Source of the DNA: Pelagibacteraceae bacterium TMED124
Lineage (GTDB): Bacteria; Pseudomonadota; Alphaproteobacteria; Pelagibacterales; Pelagibacteraceae
Length of the DNA stretch: 26,640 nucleotides
Direction: 5' to 3'
Assembly: GCA_002171275.2 (NCBI GenBank)
Contig: NHFZ02000012.1
Location: 1-26,640, forward strand
Notes under the pieces: generated by a model
What the model was told of the DNA's origin: nothing
Database searches by the model: none
What the model saw: the letters and a program-made list of their open reading frames with translations, nothing else
Shown here: piece by piece, positions 23,412 through 26,640 of the stretch
Position numbering within the stretch: position 1 is the first letter of the stretch
Layout of the letters: each line of letters starts with the position of its first letter
Made by a program: the position numbers and the translations under genes

Positions 23412-24303
23412 AATTTCCGAAACAAAAGGTGGCGACTGGCTTAAGCAAACATCAATCTTGTCGCAAGCTTTACCATTTATGCAAAGGTATGCCGGTAAAA
23501 ATATAACAATTAAATTCGGTGGCGCAGCCATGGGGGAAGACAAACTTTCTTCGAGTTTTGCAAGGGACATTGTTTTACTTAAACAAGTTGGCATCAACCC
23601 TATTGTGATTCATGGAGGAGGCCCAAGAATTAGAAAAATGTTGGACAGACTAAAAGTTAAAAGTTCTTTTGTTGATGGTTTAAGAGTTACAGATAAAGAA
23701 ACTATGAATATTGTTGAAATGGTTTTGTCTGGTTCAATTAATAAAGAAATAGTTATGGAGATCAATAAAGAGGGTGGAATGGCAATAGGTCTTTCAGGAA
23801 AAGATGCGTTGTTAGCTAAAACTAAAAAATTTAGAAAAAAGAAAGCAACCGGTGAAGTTGAAAAAATATTAGATTTAGGTTTTGTAGGTCTACCTAGCAA
23901 AATTAACACGGACTTCTTAAAATGGTGTATTCAAACAGATTTTATTCCAGTTATATCTCCGATTGGTTATGGAGAAAAATTTGAAACCTATAATATTAAC
24001 GCTGATACGATGTCAGGAGCCATTTCTGCTTCTATTTTATCTGAAAGACTAATTCTCTTAACAGATGTTAAGGGTGTATTAGATAAAAAAGGTAACTTGT
24101 TGACTCAAATTAAGGTATCCGAAGTTGACAAACTTATCAGAAATGGGACAATCTCAGGAGGAATGATTCCAAAAGTTGAGACTTGTGTTGAAGCTGTAAA
24201 AAATGGAGTCAAAGCAGCAGTCATTCTGGACGGAAGACTTGAACATTCAATATTATTAGAAATTTTTACCGAACATGGTGTTGGTACACTAATCACTAAT
24301 TAG
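23404..24303 (+). CDS. argB: Acetylglutamate kinase
   Basis: Phosphorylates N-acetylglutamate in the second step of arginine synthesis. An amino-acid kinase fold of 299 residues with KFGGAAMGED (37-46; an alanine where alphaproteobacterial enzymes more often have His or Asn), HGGGPRI (70-76), the substrate segment NINADTMSGAISA, LLTDVKGV, and GGMIPKVE. It overlaps engB by 8 bp. Its stop directly abuts the start of the HAD-family gene. Together with argD and argF it gives three arginine steps on this window. Confidence 0.96.
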   Translation: MIKISETKGGDWLKQTSILSQALPFMQRYAGKNITIKFGGAAMGEDKLSSSFARDIVLLKQVGINPIVIHGGGPRIRKMLDRLKVKSSFVDGLRVTDKETMNIVEMVLSGSINKEIVMEINKEGGMAIGLSGKDALLAKTKKFRKKKATGEVEKILDLGFVGLPSKINTDFLKWCIQTDFIPVISPIGYGEKFETYNINADTMSGAISASILSERLILLTDVKGVLDKKGNLLTQIKVSEVDKLIRNGTISGGMIPKVETCVEAVKNGVKAAVILDGRLEHSILLEIFTEHGVGTLITN

Positions 24304-24972
24304 ATGCTTAAAAGCAGTTTTGAGAAAAAGAATTTTTGGATTTTTGATTTAGATAATACAATTTATGATCCAAAATCAAAGATTTTTGATCAAATTGATC
24401 TTAGAATGAAAAAGTTTATATCTTCAAGATTGAATATATCTCAGAAAGAAGCTTTCAAGATTCAAAAGAAATTCTATAAAGAATACGGGACCACCCTTTC
24501 TGGATTAATGAAACACTATCAAATACAACCAAATGAATTTTTAAAATTTGTTCATGACGTGGATCTTAGTAAATTAAAAAAATGCTCTATTCTATTTAAA
24601 GAAATTAACCGATTGCCAGGAAGAAAAATTATTTATACCAATGGTGATCAAGATTATGCAAAAAAAGTTCTCGATTCACTTGGTGTTGAAAGCCTCTTTG
24701 AGTATATTCTAGACATAACAAAAAGCAAATATATCCCTAAACCGTCAGTTGAACCTTTAATTAATTATTTAAAAAAAAATAAAATTAAGGCTCACACCTG
24801 CGTGTATTTTGAAGACCTTGAAAAGAATCTTGAGAATGCCCATAAATATGGAATAACAACAGTTCATATAAGGGATCATAATTTTAAGAAAAAATCTAAT
24901 CAACCATTCATTGATTTTAGATTTAAGAGTATATTAGAAGCTTTAATTACAATTAATAAAACATATAATTAG
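24304..24972 (+). CDS. HAD phosphatase, probable pyrimidine 5'-nucleotidase type
   Basis: A 222-residue HAD-superfamily hydrolase. Motif I FDLDNT with the nucleophile Asp15 and Asp17, motif II YTNGD (111-115), motif III Lys146 in IPKPS, and motif IV FEDLEKN (169-175) are complete. The family is that of pyrimidine 5'-nucleotidases (SDT1-like), and it is regularly found between argB and dapD in Alphaproteobacteria, where its true substrate is unknown. It starts at the base after the argB stop and ends eight bases before dapD, so it belongs to the same unit. Confidence 0.88.
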   Translation: MLKSSFEKKNFWIFDLDNTIYDPKSKIFDQIDLRMKKFISSRLNISQKEAFKIQKKFYKEYGTTLSGLMKHYQIQPNEFLKFVHDVDLSKLKKCSILFKEINRLPGRKIIYTNGDQDYAKKVLDSLGVESLFEYILDITKSKYIPKPSVEPLINYLKKNKIKAHTCVYFEDLEKNLENAHKYGITTVHIRDHNFKKKSNQPFIDFRFKSILEALITINKTYN

Positions 24973-24980
24973 GAAGGAAT

Positions 24981-25835
24981 ATGAAAAAAACAAATCTTCA
25001 AAATACAATTGAAAAGTTTTGGGATGAAAAAGAATCAATTAACTCAGGTAATAAAAGTTTAACTAAAACGATCAATATAGTTTTAGACCAACTTGACAGA
25101 GGTATAATAAGAATATGTGAAAAAAGTAACGGGGAATGGGTTACTCACGAATGGATAAAGAAAGCAATTCTGATGTCATTCAAAGTTAATGATAACTCCA
25201 TATTTTCAAGTGGAATTTCAAATTCAAGAAGAGGACAATATTCATGGTTTGATAAAGTGAACTTGAAAACATCTGGATGGGTTGAGGATGAATGGACAAA
25301 AAGAAGCTTCAGATCAGTCCCAGGAGCTATTGTAAGATATTCTTCCCATATAGCCGAAAATGTTGTACTTATGCCGTGTTTTATAAATCTTGGTGCATAT
25401 GTTGACTCTGGAACAATGATCGATACTTGGGCTACTGTAGGATCCTGTGCACAAATTGGTAAAAATGTCCATATTTCAGGCGGTGCAGGGATTGGAGGAG
25501 TTTTAGAGCCACTACAGGCAAACCCAGTTATAATTGAGGATAATTGTTTTATTGGTGCTAGATCTGAAATTGCAGAGGGTGTTATAGTTGAAACTGGTAG
25601 TGTGATCTCAATGGGAGTTTATATTGGGGCATCAACAAAAATTATTGACAGAGATACAGGAGAAATTTTCTTTGGAAAAGTTCCTCCTTATTCTGTAGTT
25701 GTTCCAGGAACAATATCTACAAATAAACCAGAAAACTTTTCACATGGTTTAAATCTTTACTGTGCTGTTATTGTTAAAAAAGTTGATGAAAAAACAAGGT
25801 CTAAAACTTCTATTAATGAACTGTTAAGGTCCTAA
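24981..25835 (+). CDS. dapD: 2,3,4,5-tetrahydropyridine-2,6-dicarboxylate N-succinyltransferase
   Basis: Succinylates tetrahydrodipicolinate in the lysine and meso-diaminopimelate route. 284 residues with an N-terminal helical domain and a left-handed beta-helix of hexapeptide repeats from about residue 115 to 210 ([18 protein letters not shown], then [17 protein letters not shown]). The C-terminus packs over the helix with [14 protein letters not shown] and a basic tail. A GGAAGGA-type ribosome site precedes the ATG at 24981. It ends on the TAA that overlaps the dapE start by one base. Confidence 0.97.
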   Translation: MKKTNLQNTIEKFWDEKESINSGNKSLTKTINIVLDQLDRGIIRICEKSNGEWVTHEWIKKAILMSFKVNDNSIFSSGISNSRRGQYSWFDKVNLKTSGWVEDEWTKRSFRSVPGAIVRYSSHIAENVVLMPCFINLGAYVDSGTMIDTWATVGSCAQIGKNVHISGGAGIGGVLEPLQANPVIIEDNCFIGARSEIAEGVIVETGSVISMGVYIGASTKIIDRDTGEIFFGKVPPYSVVVPGTISTNKPENFSHGLNLYCAVIVKKVDEKTRSKTSINELLRS

Positions 25836-26640
25836 TGAATTTAATTAAGCTTTCATCAGATCTTATAAAATTTAAAAGTGTTACACCAAATAGTGCTGGC
25901 TCATTAGAATTTATAGAAAAAATTTTAAAAAAAAATAAGTTTAATTGTCATCTTCTTGAATTTGGTAATAAAAAAATAAAAAATCTTTATGCTGAAATCA
26001 AAGGAGGAAAGGGACCAAACTTATGCTTTGCAGGACATACTGACGTCGTCCCTGCGGGAAATTTAAAAGATTGGAACACCAACCCATTTAAACCAACAAT
26101 AAAAAATGGAGTGCTTTATGGAAGAGGAGCGTCAGATATGAAGACAGCAATTGCTGCTTTTGTGTACGCATCTTTGAAGTTTTTATCAAGTTGCAACAAC
26201 AAATTTAATGGTTCTTTGTCTTTTCTTTTAACAGCCGACGAAGAAGGCGAAGCAGACTTTGGAACAAAAAGCATGGTGAATTGGTTAAAAAAAAAAAACC
26301 ATAAAATTGACTTATGCCTAGTTGGAGAACCCACAAACCCTAATTACCTTGGGGAGATGATAAAAGTAGGAAGAAGAGGAAGTCTTAACGGAGAAATTAT
26401 CGTCAAAGGTATCCAAGGCCACGTCGCTTATCCTGAAAAATGTAAGAATCCTATTGATGATCTTTTAAAAATTTGTGATCAACTTAAACTTCCTATAGAT
26501 AAAGGATCTAAATTATTTCAACCCTCTAAATTGGTCATTACATCAATCGACGTAGGAAATAAAGTAACTAATTTAGTTGTAGATAAAGCAACAATTAAAT
26601 TTAATGTAAGATTTAGTGATAAACATAAATCTAAAGATAT
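25835..26640 (+). CDS. dapE: Succinyl-diaminopimelate desuccinylase (truncated by window end)
   Basis: The first 268 codons are present; the gene continues past the right edge. A two-zinc M20 peptidase-family enzyme that removes succinate from N-succinyl-LL-diaminopimelate, downstream of DapD in the same pathway. Metal-binding and catalytic motifs seen are GHTDVVP (67-73; His68 and Asp70), YGRGASDMKTA (about residues 95-105, with the bridging aspartate) and the ADEEGEADFG segment with the catalytic glutamate pair. The ATG at 25835 shares one base with the dapD TAA. Confidence 0.95.
   Translation, partial: MNLIKLSSDLIKFKSVTPNSAGSLEFIEKILKKNKFNCHLLEFGNKKIKNLYAEIKGGKGPNLCFAGHTDVVPAGNLKDWNTNPFKPTIKNGVLYGRGASDMKTAIAAFVYASLKFLSSCNNKFNGSLSFLLTADEEGEADFGTKSMVNWLKKKNHKIDLCLVGEPTNPNYLGEMIKVGRRGSLNGEIIVKGIQGHVAYPEKCKNPIDDLLKICDQLKLPIDKGSKLFQPSKLVITSIDVGNKVTNLVVDKATIKFNVRFSDKHKSKD

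Noticed and set aside
26116..26334. Minus-strand open frame inside dapE
   Set aside because: Lies wholly opposite conserved DapE catalytic motifs; shadow.
1..26640. Mobile elements, prophage genes, CRISPR arrays or defence islands
   Set aside because: No transposase, integrase, phage structural gene, regularly spaced repeat or attachment-site duplication beside the tRNA was seen; the content is core and conserved.

Overview
The window is 26.6 kb of very AT-rich, tightly packed DNA, by eye roughly one third G+C, with many A/T homopolymer runs. Gene order and families point to a streamlined marine alphaproteobacterium. The order rpmH-rnpA-yidC-engB-argB-HAD-dapD-dapE, the metZ-apaG pair and the ABC permease-argD-argF set are all typical of Alphaproteobacteria. 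SAR11-like groups such as HIMB59/AEGEAN-169 fit the composition, but the sequence alone cannot fix the taxon. Almost all DNA is coding. Neighbouring genes commonly overlap by 1-14 bp, and convergent genes are separated by only 2-12 bp.

Layout. (1) 45-5161, minus strand: an operon-like block encoding a periplasmic binding protein, a YVTN beta-propeller, an ABC ATPase, an ABC-2 permease, a cupredoxin-like protein and an exported protein of unknown function. It ends with the 25-residue PQQ precursor gene pqqA. The first four genes are the PedA1A2BC/Lut type of ABC system, which is linked to PQQ alcohol dehydrogenases and lanthanide uptake in other bacteria. (2) 5213-8247, plus: metZ, apaG, trkH (methionine synthesis, ApaG, potassium uptake). 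(3) 8250-11118, minus: argF, argD and an ABC-2 permease with no ATPase beside it. (4) 11153-12746, plus: a RecX-like protein overlapping an MscS channel. (5) 12759-15671, minus: nrdB and nrdA, a class Ia ribonucleotide reductase. Its promoter carries two NrdR-box-like sites exactly 31 bp apart, one over each core element, and a tRNA-Arg(ACG) gene lies upstream. (6) 16015-17181, plus: a conserved lipoprotein. (7) 17187-18837, minus: panC and panB (pantothenate). (8) 18891-20573, plus: a gamma-glutamyltransferase. (9) 20618-26640, plus: rpmH, rnpA, yidC, engB, argB, a HAD phosphatase, dapD and a truncated dapE.

How it fits together: block 1 pairs cofactor supply (PQQ precursor) with a probable metal- or cofactor-related transport system for a periplasmic quinoprotein dehydrogenase. 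The dehydrogenase itself and pqqBCDE are not in the window and may lie beyond its left edge. The rest is core metabolism: arginine, lysine/diaminopimelate, methionine, pantothenate, deoxynucleotides, membrane protein insertion and tRNA processing. No mobile element, CRISPR array, phage gene or integrated island was seen. The points most worth checking are the Ped/Lut-pqqA block with its two poorly characterised exported proteins, the NrdR operator geometry, and the unclear start of rnpA inside rpmH.
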